NCBI GenBank assembly: GCA_036821905.1 | Contig: DAISIR010000006.1 | Span: 93,248-157,247 of the forward strand | Source of the DNA: Brooklawnia sp937867175 | GTDB lineage: Bacteria; Actinomycetota; Actinomycetes; Propionibacteriales; Propionibacteriaceae | DNA: 64,000 nt | Direction: 5' to 3' | In this document: positions 17,005-26,400 of the stretch, piece after piece | Position numbering within the stretch: the first letter of the stretch is position 1 | Layout: the number at the start of each line of letters is the position of its first letter | Made by a program: the position numbers and the translations under genes | The notes under the pieces: generated by a model | Seen by the model: the letters and a program-made list of their open reading frames with translations, nothing else | Database searches by the model: none | What the model was told of the DNA's origin: nothing

Positions 17005-17775
17005 CTACTCCGCGAGCCAGACCAGACCTACCTGGCGTCCGGTCTGTGCGCCGTCTCCCCGGTGTGAGAAGAGGTTCTGACCAGTGAGTGTGCAAGGGTC
17101 GTGGCGGGTGACCCGGACTCCTAGATCGACCAGTTGGGCCTCCGCGCCGGCGCCGAGGTCGACAGCAGGTGTCCCCCAACTGGTTGTGGCGCGGGTGGCG
17201 GGCAGCACCGCTGCAGCGTCAGCGGCCATCTGCACGGGCACCTCGTAACACCGCCCGCAGATATGCGGACCCAGCCACGCCTGCAGGTCACGGGCACCCG
17301 CGCAGCGCATGGCCGCGACAGTCTGGACCAGCACGCCCTCGAGCAGACCCCGGCGCCCGGCATGGGCGGCCGCCACGACGCCGGCCCCCGGGTCGGCCAA
17401 CAACACTGGCAGGCAATCGGCAACCCGCACCACAAGCGCCAGACCGCGCCGAGTGGTGAACGCGGCGTCCGCGACAGGCAGGGCAGGAGCGCCAGGCACC
17501 CGGTCCCCGACCCAAGCGTCGTCCGCCCAGTCGCGCCCGTCTTCATCGGCGTTGTGCACGGCGACGCCGTGAACCTGGTGCAGCGCAGCCACCGGACCGA
17601 TGCCCGTGACCGCCCGGACGCGGGCCATGTTGGTGCGCAGATGGGAGTACTGGTCAACGTCGCTGCGGCCCAGGTTCAACGAGGCCTGAGCAGCGATCGA
17701 GACGCCACCTTGGCGGTCGGTGAAGGCGATGCCCACTCCCCCGTTGTCGGCGGGGTCGATCAAGGTGTCGAACAT
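17005..17775 (-). CDS. pgeF: PgeF/YlmD-type laccase-domain protein (peptidoglycan editing factor)
   Basis: The 256-residue product is a multicopper polyphenol oxidoreductase-fold protein of the YfiH/PgeF family. It shows LHQVHGVAVHNAD, RVADCLPVLLADP and VVAAAHAGRRGLLEGVL, with the conserved His/Cys residues of the active site. Family members remove misincorporated L-Ser from UDP-MurNAc peptides or act on purine nucleosides. The gene is immediately downstream of ftsZ, its normal place in the cluster. The next cluster gene in many actinobacteria, yggS, is not present here. Confidence 0.9.
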   Translation of the reverse strand: MFDTLIDPADNGGVGIAFTDRQGGVSIAAQASLNLGRSDVDQYSHLRTNMARVRAVTGIGPVAALHQVHGVAVHNADEDGRDWADDAWVGDRVPGAPALPVADAAFTTRRGLALVVRVADCLPVLLADPGAGVVAAAHAGRRGLLEGVLVQTVAAMRCAGARDLQAWLGPHICGRCYEVPVQMAADAAAVLPATRATTSWGTPAVDLGAGAEAQLVDLGVRVTRHDPCTLTGQNLFSHRGDGAQTGRQVGLVWLAE

Positions 17776-17791
17776 GCGGCGCTTGACAGCC

Positions 17792-18970
17792 TCACTTCAT
17801 GAAGTCGGGCACGTCGAGATCATCGTCCTCGGCGGCCAGCGGAGCCGGCACCACCGGACGATGGGTCATCCGGGTGGGCTCGCCGGCATCGGTTTCGACC
17901 GGCCTGTTCGGGGTGAATCGGCGCTGATCGACGACCGGCGGCCGCACTGGTTCGGGCTGCTGTTGGGGTGCCGGGCGCTCCACCGGCTTCTCGGTCTGGC
18001 GTGGCCTGCGCGGCGTCGAGGGCAGAGTGTCGAAGCCTGCGGCGATCACGGTGACCCGCACCTCGTCACCGAGGGAGTCGTCAATGATGGTACCGAAGAT
18101 GATGTTGGCCTCCTCGTGCGCCGAGGATTCGATCAAGTTGGCAGCCTCGCTGACCTCGAACAGACCCAGATCAGACCCACCGGCGATCGACAGCAGGACG
18201 CCACGGGCGCCATCAATGCTGGATTCCAGCAACGGACTGCTGACGGCCTGCTCGGCCGCCTGCCGGGCGCGATCTTCTCCGCGCGCCGAACCGATGCCCA
18301 TCAACGCCGAGCCGGCGTTACTCATCACCGACTTGACATCAGCGAAGTCCAGGTTGATCAGACCGGGGGTGGTGATCAGGTCGGTGATCCCGGAGACGCC
18401 CTGCATCAGCACCTGATCGGCCTCCTTGAAGGCGTCCAGGATCGCAATGCGTACGTCGGTCATCTCGAGCAGCTTGTCGTTGGGGATGACGATCAGGGTG
18501 TCGACCTCATCAGCCAAGTTGGCGATGCCGTCCTCGGCCTGCTGGGCACGACGACGTCCCTCGAACGAGAAGGGTCTGGTCACCACGCCAATGGTCAAGG
18601 CGCCCAGCGAACGGGCGATCTTGGCAACCACCGGGGCGCCTCCGGTGCCGGTACCGCCACCTTCACCGGCAGTCACGAAGACCATGTCGGCGCCCTTAAG
18701 GGCATCCTCGATCTGGTCGGAATGGTCCTCGGCTGCCTGGCGTCCCTTCTCGGGATCGGCGCCTGCACCCAAGCCGCGAGTCAGGTCTCGACCGATGTCG
18801 AGCTTAACGTCGGCATCACTCATCAACAACGCTTGCGCGTCGGTGTTGATCGCGATGAACTCAACGCCCTTCAGCCCCGACTCGATCATCCGGTTGACCG
18901 CGTTGACACCGCCACCGCCGACACCCACGACCTTGATGACTGCCAAGTAGTTCTGCGATGCAGTGGCCAC
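17792..18970 (-). CDS. ftsZ: cell division protein FtsZ
   Basis: FtsZ is the tubulin-like GTPase that forms the Z ring. The 392-residue product starts VATASQNYLAVIKVVGVGGGG. It contains the tubulin signature GGGTGTGGAPV near residue 105-115 and the catalytic loop region NLDFADVKSVM. A proline-rich linker is followed by the conserved C-terminal peptide DDDLDVPDFMK, which binds SepF and other partners. The GTG at 18970 was preferred over an in-frame TTG nine codons upstream because family members begin MATxSQNYLAVIKV. About 230 bases separate it from ftsQ, so it may have its own promoter. Confidence 0.97.
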   Translation of the reverse strand: MATASQNYLAVIKVVGVGGGGVNAVNRMIESGLKGVEFIAINTDAQALLMSDADVKLDIGRDLTRGLGAGADPEKGRQAAEDHSDQIEDALKGADMVFVTAGEGGGTGTGGAPVVAKIARSLGALTIGVVTRPFSFEGRRRAQQAEDGIANLADEVDTLIVIPNDKLLEMTDVRIAILDAFKEADQVLMQGVSGITDLITTPGLINLDFADVKSVMSNAGSALMGIGSARGEDRARQAAEQAVSSPLLESSIDGARGVLLSIAGGSDLGLFEVSEAANLIESSAHEEANIIFGTIIDDSLGDEVRVTVIAAGFDTLPSTPRRPRQTEKPVERPAPQQQPEPVRPPVVDQRRFTPNRPVETDAGEPTRMTHRPVVPAPLAAEDDDLDVPDFMK

Positions 18971-19118
18971 CAGATTGCCCCATTCCTTGCCGTTCAACTA
19001 TTGACCCATTGTGCCCTGTCGGCCGCAGCGGGGCGGGTCACCGACCCGCGCAGCGGGGCTTCGTCGACCACAAGGCACTTCTGCCGGCGACCGAAATCCG
19101 CGTAGTGACGCCGGAATC

Positions 19119-19149
19119 AGGCTAGGAGAGCACGCGCCTGCCTGTCCAA
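19119..19149 (-). promoter_or_regulatory. possible ftsZ promoter in the ftsQ-ftsZ gap
   Basis: On the minus strand TTGGAC (19149-19144) and TAGCCT (19124-19119) are 19 bases apart in the 227-base gap before ftsZ. The -10 fits TANNNT; the spacing is slightly long. The same gap holds a hairpin GCGGGTC-ACC-GACCCGC at 19033-19049 in the ftsZ leader. Confidence 0.35.
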
Positions 19150-19197
19150 GAAAAGCGGCGGGCCGCCCGGAGAGCCTCAAGTAGAGGTCGAGGCTTT

Positions 19198-19905
19198 TCA
19201 CCTGATCGCGGGATGGCTGGGCACCGAGACGTCAAGGACGGTGCCGGACATCGCGAGCAACGCCGGCAACACGGCGGTCTTCTCGGCGGAGTTATCGGCA
19301 TTGCCCCACACGATCGAGCGACCGTCGACCAGCAGCACGACGATGTGGTCGATGGTGGACGCCTCGACGCGCTCGGTTGCCTCGGCGACCTGGGGCGGCA
19401 GCGCGGCGACCACGGTGGCCACATCGGCGAGCATCCGCTGTTCATTGTTGCTGGTCACTGCCACGATGCCCGGGGAGCGCTCGGACACGATGCGGAAGAC
19501 GCGGCCCTCGGCGTCCACCCATTGGAAGCTGCCGGCGTCCATCCGCTGGTAGACCAACTCCCTCTCGACTACCTCGATGACCAGGCCGTTCGGCCACTGA
19601 CGGTGCAGCTTGACGTCGGCGACCGCGGGCAGCGCCAGCACCCGCTGCCGGATCGCGGCGCTGGGCACCCGCGCCAAGGGGGTACCGAGGGGCACCTGGG
19701 CGGCGTCGAGCACCTGTTCACTGGTCGTCAGCTTGTTGCCCTGCACACTGACGTCACGGGTTTCGAGGACCGACGAGAAGCCGACCAACCATGCGCCCGC
19801 GACAACGGCGACCAGGACGCCAACCCCAATCAGGATGCGACGCCATCGTGAACGTCGGCGCGCCCGACGGCGCAGGTCGAGCCTGGCCGACAGGTCTGCG
19901 CTCAT
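19198..19905 (-). CDS. ftsQ: cell division protein FtsQ
   Basis: FtsQ is a bitopic divisome protein linking early and late division proteins. The 235-residue product has an Arg-rich cytoplasmic N-terminus, one membrane segment (ILIGVGVLVAVVAGAWLVGF, about residues 24-43), and a POTRA domain beginning VLETRDVSVQGNKLTTSEQVL. The FtsQ beta domain follows with LHRQWPNGLVIEVVEREL. The ATG overlaps the murC stop, indicating coupling. The length is typical for actinobacteria. Confidence 0.93.
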   Translation of the reverse strand: MSADLSARLDLRRRARRRSRWRRILIGVGVLVAVVAGAWLVGFSSVLETRDVSVQGNKLTTSEQVLDAAQVPLGTPLARVPSAAIRQRVLALPAVADVKLHRQWPNGLVIEVVERELVYQRMDAGSFQWVDAEGRVFRIVSERSPGIVAVTSNNEQRMLADVATVVAALPPQVAEATERVEASTIDHIVVLLVDGRSIVWGNADNSAEKTAVLPALLAMSGTVLDVSVPSHPAIR

Positions 19906-21356
19906 CGGCGGCTCGCCCTTTGGTCGAGCACGCCGGCCAGCAACGGGCCGACCAGCGTCACGTCCCCGGCGCCGAGTGTCATCACGAGATCACCGGGCTG
20001 CACCAACCGCGCCAGGTGAGCGGCCAGTTCGGCCTTGTCGGGGACATAGTCGACACGGGTGCCGGGGTCGGCGTGCCGTCTGGCGGCGTCTGCGACCAAG
20101 GCTCCGCTGACCCCCGGCATCGGATCCTCCCGGGCACCGTAGACATCGGTGACCACGATCACGTCCGCCAGGCACAACGCAATACCGAATTCCTCGGCGA
20201 AGTCGCGGGTTCGGCTGTACAGGTGGGGCTGGAAACATGCGACCAAGCGTCCGGTGCCCTTGGCACGCAACGCGGCGCCCAGTGCAGCTCGCAGCTCGGT
20301 GGGATGGTGGGCGTAGTCGTCATAGACACGAACAGCACGTTCGGGTGGATCGTTCGGGTTCAGCGTCGGCCGAGCAACCAGTTGGAAGCGACGCAGCGTG
20401 CCGGTGAAGGCAACTGCGCCCTCGATCAATCGCTGCGGGTCAAGGCCGAGGACGCGGCCGGCGGCGAACGCCGCCGCAGCGTTGGCAAGGTTGTAACGTC
20501 CGGGCACCTGCAACTTCAACCGATGGCTTCGTCCTTCAGCATGTAACGTGGCCGAGGCGTGCGTGCCCTCGAAGTCGAGGTCGGTGAGCCGGACGTCAGC
20601 GTCAGCGGCCTCGCCGTAACCCACGACGCGAGCACCCGTGGCGCGCAGTTCTTCCGACAGCGCCCGGGCACCGAAATCATCGACGTTGATCACCACCGCC
20701 TGCACGCAGGCAGCGGTCGCGAAGCGGTGGAAGCCCTCTGCGTACGCCTTGGCGGTTCCCCACCGGTCAAGGTGGTCGGCTTCGATGTTGGTGATCACCG
20801 CGACCTGGGTCGGGTACTGCAGGAAGCTGCCGTCGGACTCATCGGCCTCCACGATGAAGATGTCTCCAGTGCCGAGGTGCGAACTGCTGCCCGTGGCGGC
20901 CAACGGCGAGCCAATCACATATGACGAGTCGGCGCCGGCGGCAGCGAACATAGTCGCAGTCATGGCGCTGGTGGTGGTCTTGCCATGTGCGCCGGCGACC
21001 GCCACCCCGCGACGCCCGAGCATCAGGGCGGCCAATGCGGCGCTGCGGTGCCAGACCCGCTTGCCCAGACTGCGGGCGGCCACCAACTCGGGGTTCTGCT
21101 CGCGGATCGCCGTGGACACCACCACTGTGTCGACGCCGACCAGGTGCGCCGGGTCGTGGCCGACGGCGGTGGTCAGGCCGTCGGCGGCCAGTTGGCGCAG
21201 CGTGGGCGAATCGGCCTGATCGCAACCGCTCACCGGATGGCCCAGCAGGTGGTACATCTCGGCGATGCCGCTCATGCCGGCGCCGCCGATCGCTATGAAG
21301 TGCAATGCCCCCAGCTCGTCAGCCGAGACCAGGTCGACCACCGGTTGCAGATTCAT
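19902..21356 (-). CDS. murC: UDP-N-acetylmuramate--L-alanine ligase
   Basis: MurC adds L-Ala to UDP-MurNAc, the first amino acid of the stem peptide. The 484-residue product has an N-terminal Rossmann domain (LHFIAIGGAGMSGIAEMYHLLG) and the ATP loop GAHGKTTTSAMTATM near residue 121. It also has IVEADESDGSFLQY and a C-terminal ligase domain with VYDDYAHHPTELRAAL. The frame overlaps both murG and ftsQ by four bases. Confidence 0.96.
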   Translation of the reverse strand: MNLQPVVDLVSADELGALHFIAIGGAGMSGIAEMYHLLGHPVSGCDQADSPTLRQLAADGLTTAVGHDPAHLVGVDTVVVSTAIREQNPELVAARSLGKRVWHRSAALAALMLGRRGVAVAGAHGKTTTSAMTATMFAAAGADSSYVIGSPLAATGSSSHLGTGDIFIVEADESDGSFLQYPTQVAVITNIEADHLDRWGTAKAYAEGFHRFATAACVQAVVINVDDFGARALSEELRATGARVVGYGEAADADVRLTDLDFEGTHASATLHAEGRSHRLKLQVPGRYNLANAAAAFAAGRVLGLDPQRLIEGAVAFTGTLRRFQLVARPTLNPNDPPERAVRVYDDYAHHPTELRAALGAALRAKGTGRLVACFQPHLYSRTRDFAEEFGIALCLADVIVVTDVYGAREDPMPGVSGALVADAARRHADPGTRVDYVPDKAELAAHLARLVQPGDLVMTLGAGDVTLVGPLLAGVLDQRASRR

Positions 21357-22459
21357 CGGACACCTCCGGCCTCGAGGATGACTTGGGCGACCCTGCCGGC
21401 CGCACCCGGACGCATGAGCTGCTGCGCCGCCCGTGACATCTGCCCCAGCCGTTCCCGGTCGCCCAGCAGCGCCGTGGCCTCGCTGAACAACCGCTCGCTG
21501 CTGAGGTCGGCGTCCGCAATCACCACGGCAGCAGCCACGTCGACCAGGGGTTGGGCGTTGCGGGCCTGTTCACCGTTGCCGATCGGCAGCGGCACGAGGA
21601 TGGTGGGCAGGCCGACGACTGCGGTCTCGACCACGGTGCCGGCGCCAGAACGCGCGAGCATCAAGTCGGCGGCGGCGTACGCGTCCGACATGTGGTCGAC
21701 GTAGGCGAGCGGACGATAACACGCCCCGGTACCGGGGTCGATCTGCTCGGTGAGGCCGGCGTGGAAGTTCTTGTTGCCCCAGATGTGCAGCACCTGGATG
21801 CCGGCTGCGAGCAGCTGGCCGGTGGCGTCCAGGGTGGCGTTGTTGAGGCTGCGCGCACCCTGGGATCCGCCGCTGACCAGCAGCACCGGCAGTTCGGGAT
21901 GCAGGCCGAAGCGGTTGCGCTGGGCAGCCTGCCTGCTCAGGCGTCCGGCGGCGGCCAGTTCTGTGATCTCCGTGCGGACCGGCAGCCCCTCAAAACGCGC
22001 GCCGGTCAGCGGGGTGCCGGGGAAGGAGGTGAGCACCGCGGCAGCGAACCGTGCGGCGACCTTGTTGGCGATGCCGGGAACGGCATTCTGTTCCTGGATG
22101 ACCACCGGGATGCCCAAGCGACGGGCGGCCAGGTAGGCCGGCATCGCGACGTAGCCCCCGAACCCGCACACCACATCGGCCTCGGCCTGCCGCAGGATGC
22201 GTTTCGCGGCCCGCACCGCGCCGGCCAGCCGGAACGGCACCTTCAGCAGGTCGAGGCTGGGCTTTCGGGGCAGCGGCACTGCGGGCACGAGTTCGAGGAC
22301 GAGGCCGGCCTCCGGGACGACGCGAGTCTCCAAGCCGCGGGCCGTGCCGATGCAGGTGATCTGCACCTGCGGTTCGGCGGCCTTGAGCGCCTCCGCGGTT
22401 GCGATCAACGGCGACGTGTGGCCTGCTGTGCCACCACCGGCAAGCACAACCCTCACCAT
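21353..22459 (-). CDS. murG: UDP-N-acetylglucosamine transferase MurG
   Basis: MurG transfers GlcNAc from UDP-GlcNAc to lipid I to make lipid II at the inner membrane face. The 368-residue product begins MVRVVLAGGGTAGHTSPL with the glycine-rich loop of the family. It has a second Gly loop (LLVSGGSQGARSLNN near residue 190) and the donor-binding region MLARSGAGTVVETAVVGLPTILVP. The ATG at 22459 was chosen because it places the Gly loop at the usual distance; nine upstream residues have no match. Confidence 0.95.
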   Translation of the reverse strand: MVRVVLAGGGTAGHTSPLIATAEALKAAEPQVQITCIGTARGLETRVVPEAGLVLELVPAVPLPRKPSLDLLKVPFRLAGAVRAAKRILRQAEADVVCGFGGYVAMPAYLAARRLGIPVVIQEQNAVPGIANKVAARFAAAVLTSFPGTPLTGARFEGLPVRTEITELAAAGRLSRQAAQRNRFGLHPELPVLLVSGGSQGARSLNNATLDATGQLLAAGIQVLHIWGNKNFHAGLTEQIDPGTGACYRPLAYVDHMSDAYAAADLMLARSGAGTVVETAVVGLPTILVPLPIGNGEQARNAQPLVDVAAAVVIADADLSSERLFSEATALLGDRERLGQMSRAAQQLMRPGAAGRVAQVILEAGGVR

Positions 22460-22544
22460 GGACCCTCTCCGATCATCGATGGGCATTCCGCGTCCAGTTT
22501 GTCACCGATCAACGGCAAGGCGCCCGATCGACACCGCAGAGCCC

Positions 22545-23843
22545 TCAGTTCCGGCCGCGGGGCGCATCGATCACACTGATCAGACGTGGTTGCCGGGCTT
22601 TGGGTCCGGACGCCAGGAGTCTGGCAGCTCCGGGCTCCTGCCGCGCAGCGCTGAGCAGCACCCCGACCGCGATCAGGTTCGCCAGCAGCGCCGAACCACC
22701 TTGGCTGAGGAACGGCAACGGGACGCCGACGACTGGCAGCAGCCGCATCACCACGAAGATGTTGATCATGGCCTGGACGACGATCCAGGCGGTCATGCCG
22801 GCTGCGGCGTAGCCAAGGAACTTGTTGGTGGACCGCGCAGCTATGCGCAGCCCGGCGAAGCCGAGGACGAAGAAGAGCAGCAGCACGAACAGGCTGCCGA
22901 TAAGGCCCATCTCTTCGCCCAGCACGGCGAAGACGTAGTCGGTCTGGGCGCCGTTGTACAGTCCACCCCACTTCTGCCGGGAGGCGCCCAAACCGAGCCC
23001 CCACCAGCCACCGGAAGCCAGCGCGTAGATGGCGTTCATCGGCTGGTCACTGCTGGCCACCGACGGATCCATGAACGAGAAGATGCGGTTCATGCGCTCC
23101 GGATCGGTGACCACCAGCGCCCCGACGCCCAACGCCGCCACCCCGGCCAACGCCGCCATCACTCGCACCGGCGCGCCCACGAACCAGAGCATGGCGAACA
23201 TGATCATCCCGATGATCAGGGCGGTACCCACGTCGTGCTGCAGCAGTACCAGCCCTTCGATCACGCCGAAGCCGATCAGGAACGGCAGCAACAATCTCTT
23301 GGGGTCGCTCAGCGACTTGCTGCGGTTGGCCAGCACTGCGGCCGACCACAAGACCAGTGATGCCTTGGCGAACTCGGACGGTTGGATGGTGCCGAGCACG
23401 CCGACACTCAGCCAGGCCCGGTTTCCGAACGACTCGACGCCCAGCGGCGTGAAGACCAGGATGAGCAGCAGGATGCTGAGGACCATCCCGATCCAGCCGA
23501 AGACCGTGAGCACCGAATAGTTGCGCCGCGACAGCCACCAGGCGCTCGGCACTCCCACGCACAGGAACGCGATCTGGCGCACCAGGTAGTAGTAGGCGTC
23601 GCCCTGGTTGGTCACCGACGACCATACCGAGGACGACGACAGCACCATGAGCACCCCGAGACCGACCAGCAGCGTGCTGCTGGCCAGCACCAGGTAGTAG
23701 TCGGAAAGCGGGTGGGACAGTGCGCGGGCCAGGTTGCCCTCACCGTCGGTCCCGAGCCGCGACAGACCACCATCCAGCACGCCGCCCCGACGGCGACTGT
23801 GCGTCCGATCGGCCGGCCGCCTGGCGTCGGTCTGAGCGCTCAC
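22545..23843 (-). CDS. ftsW: lipid II polymerase FtsW (SEDS family)
   Basis: FtsW is the septal peptidoglycan glycosyltransferase that works with FtsI. The 432-residue product has a cytoplasmic N-terminus of about 50 residues and around ten membrane segments. It has family motifs near LLVLIFTPLGVESFGNRAWLS and PSEFAKASLVLW, the catalytic-Asp-containing loop region VLLQHDVGTALIIGMI, and near the C-terminus LPVVGVPLPFLSQGGSALL, the SEDS signature. It overlaps murD by four bases. An 85-base gap precedes murG. Confidence 0.95.
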   Translation of the reverse strand: MSAQTDARRPADRTHSRRRGGVLDGGLSRLGTDGEGNLARALSHPLSDYYLVLASSTLLVGLGVLMVLSSSSVWSSVTNQGDAYYYLVRQIAFLCVGVPSAWWLSRRNYSVLTVFGWIGMVLSILLLILVFTPLGVESFGNRAWLSVGVLGTIQPSEFAKASLVLWSAAVLANRSKSLSDPKRLLLPFLIGFGVIEGLVLLQHDVGTALIIGMIMFAMLWFVGAPVRVMAALAGVAALGVGALVVTDPERMNRIFSFMDPSVASSDQPMNAIYALASGGWWGLGLGASRQKWGGLYNGAQTDYVFAVLGEEMGLIGSLFVLLLFFVLGFAGLRIAARSTNKFLGYAAAGMTAWIVVQAMINIFVVMRLLPVVGVPLPFLSQGGSALLANLIAVGVLLSAARQEPGAARLLASGPKARQPRLISVIDAPRGRN

Positions 23844-25333
23844 TTGGGTCCTCCCTGTCGGTACCAGTCGTTCACCGCCGCCGCGAAATCGTCACCCCGG
23901 GCGTCGTACCCGCTCCACATGTCCTTGCTCGCGCAGCCGGGCGCCAGCAGCACCGTGTCGGCAGGCCGGGCGAAACCGGCAGCCGCAGCGACCGCGTCGG
24001 CCATGGCTCCAGTGTCGGCCCGATCGATCATGACGACCGGGACCTGGGGCGCGTGTCGATGCAAGGCGTCCGCGATCACCTGCCGGTCGACACCGAGCAG
24101 CACGGCAGCACGGAGCTTGTCGGCATGGGCGGCTACCAGATCGTCGAAGCTGGTCCCCTTAGCCTGGCCACCCGCGATCCAGACGATCGACTCGAAGGCC
24201 CGCATCGAGGAGTTCGCGGCGTGCGGGTTGGTGGCCTTCGAGTCGTCGACCCAGGTGACTCCGTCGTGGACGCCCACCGTGGCGATCCGGTGCCCACCCA
24301 GGTGGAGGTTGCGCAACCCCTCGGTGACCGCCGTCGCAGGCACCCCCAGGCTGCGGGCCAGCGCGGCCGCGGCCAGTGCATTCTCGACGTTGTGTGGGGC
24401 GGCCGGTTGAACGTCGGCGATGCTGGCCAGCGGAAGGGCGAAGTCGCGACGCTGGGCGACGAAGGCGCGGTCGACCAGCAGATCGTCCACCACCCCCAGC
24501 ATGCTGACGTCCGGTATTCCCAAGGTGAAGCCGATCGCGCGGGCGCCTTCGATCACCTCGGCGTCCTCGACCATCTGCTCGGTGATCGGCTCGGCCACGT
24601 TGTAGACGCAGGAATGCCTCACGTTGTGGTAGATGCGCGCCTTGTCGGCCACGTATCCGGCCATTGCGGCGTCGCTGTCGCCGAGCCATGGCCCGTACCA
24701 TTCCAGGTGGTCGGGGTGGATGTTCAGCACGGCCGCCGAATGCAGCTCGAGCGAATGCGTCCAGTGCAGCTGGAAGCTGGACAGTTCGACCGCCAGCACG
24801 TCATAGGCGACCTCGTCGTTGAGTGCCTCGATGATGGGGCGCCCGATGTTGCCCACCGCCGCCGACTTCAGGCCGCCCGCCCGCAGCATCGAATCCAGCA
24901 TCTGGGTGGTGGTGGTCTTCCCGTTGGTTCCGGTGACCCCGAGCCACGGCACGACCCTGTCGGGATGCATCAAACGCCAGGCAAGCTCGACATCGCCCCA
25001 GATCGGCACCTCACGGCGGGCGGCCTGGACGAGCAATGCGTAGTCGGGACGCCAGCCCGGCGAGGTGACCACCAGGTCGACGTCAGCGGGCAGCAGCGCC
25101 GATGAGCCGGTTCCGAGCAGCACGGTGGCATCCAACTGCTCCAGCAGGGTGGCCTTGTCGCGGTTGGCGTCGTCGTCCGAGTCGTCGAGGACGATCACCC
25201 TCGCACCCAACTCGAGCAGCGCGTCGGCGGCCGCGAACCCGGAGGTGCCGAGCCCGGCCACCGCCACAGTCGATTGCTGCCACGGCGAGAGCCGATCGGC
25301 CGTCGGTAGCCAGCCAAGTCGTCGGGTGCTCAT
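23840..25333 (-). CDS. murD: UDP-N-acetylmuramoyl-L-alanine--D-glutamate ligase
   Basis: MurD adds D-Glu to UDP-MurNAc-L-Ala. The 497-residue product has an N-terminal Rossmann-like domain (VAVAGLGTSGFAAADALLELGA) and the ATP loop GVTGTNGKTTTTQML near residue 126. It also has LAVELSSFQLHWTHSL and the C-terminal VTWVDDSKATNPHAANSSM motif with the conserved Lys/Asn. The ATG at 25333 overlaps the mraY stop as ATGA. A longer in-frame reading upstream is antisense-like filler over mraY and was excluded. Confidence 0.95.
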   Translation of the reverse strand: MSTRRLGWLPTADRLSPWQQSTVAVAGLGTSGFAAADALLELGARVIVLDDSDDDANRDKATLLEQLDATVLLGTGSSALLPADVDLVVTSPGWRPDYALLVQAARREVPIWGDVELAWRLMHPDRVVPWLGVTGTNGKTTTTQMLDSMLRAGGLKSAAVGNIGRPIIEALNDEVAYDVLAVELSSFQLHWTHSLELHSAAVLNIHPDHLEWYGPWLGDSDAAMAGYVADKARIYHNVRHSCVYNVAEPITEQMVEDAEVIEGARAIGFTLGIPDVSMLGVVDDLLVDRAFVAQRRDFALPLASIADVQPAAPHNVENALAAAALARSLGVPATAVTEGLRNLHLGGHRIATVGVHDGVTWVDDSKATNPHAANSSMRAFESIVWIAGGQAKGTSFDDLVAAHADKLRAAVLLGVDRQVIADALHRHAPQVPVVMIDRADTGAMADAVAAAAGFARPADTVLLAPGCASKDMWSGYDARGDDFAAAVNDWYRQGGPK

Positions 25334-26400
25334 TGGCCGAGCACCCACTGGGCATAGAACACGGACATGCCGGTTACCACTGCGGTGCCGCAGATGATCC
25401 AGAACCGGATCACCACGGTCACCTCGTCCCAACCCATCAGCTCGAAGTGGTGGTGCAGTGGGGCCATCTTGAAAACCCGCTTGCCGTGGCTGAGTTTGAA
25501 GTAGCCGACCTGGATCATGACCGAGGCGGCCTCCACGACGAACAGCAGGCCGAGGATGAGCAGCAGCAGCTCGGTGCGGGTCAGGATGGCCAAGCCGCCC
25601 ACCGCACCCCCCAGCGCCAGCGAGCCGGTGTCTCCCATGAAGATCTTGGCCGGTTTGGCGTTCCACCAAAGGAAACCGAAACAGGCCGCCGCCAACGCAG
25701 TGGCCACCACCGCGAGGTCCCACGGATCGCGGACCTGGTAGCACATCGGGCTGGCCGTGGAACCAGGACGGCACCACTGGTTGCGCTGCCAGATGGAGAT
25801 CAGCACGTAGGCGCCGAAGACCATGGTGAGGGCACCGGTTGCCAGCCCGTCGACGCCGTCGGTCAGGTTGACCGCGTTCGAGGACGCGATGATCAACAGG
25901 GTCATCCAGACCACGGCGGCCACCAGCGGCAATCGCAGCCAATCAATGTCGCGGGTGAACGAGATGGCCCGGCTGGCCGGGGTGTCGCCGTAGGCGTTCG
26001 GAAAGGACAGCGCGGCGACACCGAACGCCAAGCCGATCAGCAGCTGGCCGATGAGCTTGCCTCGGCTGGTCAGCCCGAGCGAGCGTTGCCGGCGGATCTT
26101 CGTCCAGTCGTCGATGAAGCCGAGTGCACCACAGGCAACCAATAGGCCCAGCAGCAGCAACCCCGAATAGGACGGGAGCTCCCAGTTCACCAAGTGCGCC
26201 AAGGCATAGGCGAGCAGGGCCGAGCCGACGATAACTGCACCCCCCATGGTGGGGGTGCCACGCTTGTTGCCGTGCGTCTTGGGGCCATCGTCTCGGACAA
26301 ACTGGCCGTAACCACGCCTGACCAGAAAACCGATGAAGATGCGGGTGCCGATCAACGTCCCGAGCAATGCCACGACGCCCGCGGTGATGATGAGGATCAT
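25330..26400 (-). CDS. mraY: phospho-N-acetylmuramoyl-pentapeptide transferase
   Basis: MraY joins UDP-MurNAc-pentapeptide to undecaprenyl phosphate, forming lipid I. The 356-residue product has about ten membrane segments. The catalytic Asp pair is in GALGFIDDWTKI. It has the NLTDGVDGLATG loop, the FMGDTGSLALGGAVGGLAI motif and the C-terminal HHHFELMGWDE with the His triplet. It overlaps murD and murF by four bases. Confidence 0.97.
   Translation of the reverse strand: MILIITAGVVALLGTLIGTRIFIGFLVRRGYGQFVRDDGPKTHGNKRGTPTMGGAVIVGSALLAYALAHLVNWELPSYSGLLLLGLLVACGALGFIDDWTKIRRQRSLGLTSRGKLIGQLLIGLAFGVAALSFPNAYGDTPASRAISFTRDIDWLRLPLVAAVVWMTLLIIASSNAVNLTDGVDGLATGALTMVFGAYVLISIWQRNQWCRPGSTASPMCYQVRDPWDLAVVATALAAACFGFLWWNAKPAKIFMGDTGSLALGGAVGGLAILTRTELLLLILGLLFVVEAASVMIQVGYFKLSHGKRVFKMAPLHHHFELMGWDEVTVVIRFWIICGTAVVTGMSVFYAQWVLGQ

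Noticed and set aside
17720..19105. 461-codon plus-strand frame across ftsZ
   Set aside because: Antisense to an unmistakable FtsZ; no recognisable domain or ribosome binding site.
19139..19200. Inverted repeat AGCCTC...GAGGCT followed by TTTT, like a plus-strand terminator
   Set aside because: No plus-strand gene precedes it. On the minus strand, where the genes lie, no T run follows, so it was not called.
24334..25942. 700-codon minus-strand frame containing murD
   Set aside because: The first 203 codons lie antiphase over mraY. MurD itself begins at the ATG overlapping the mraY stop.
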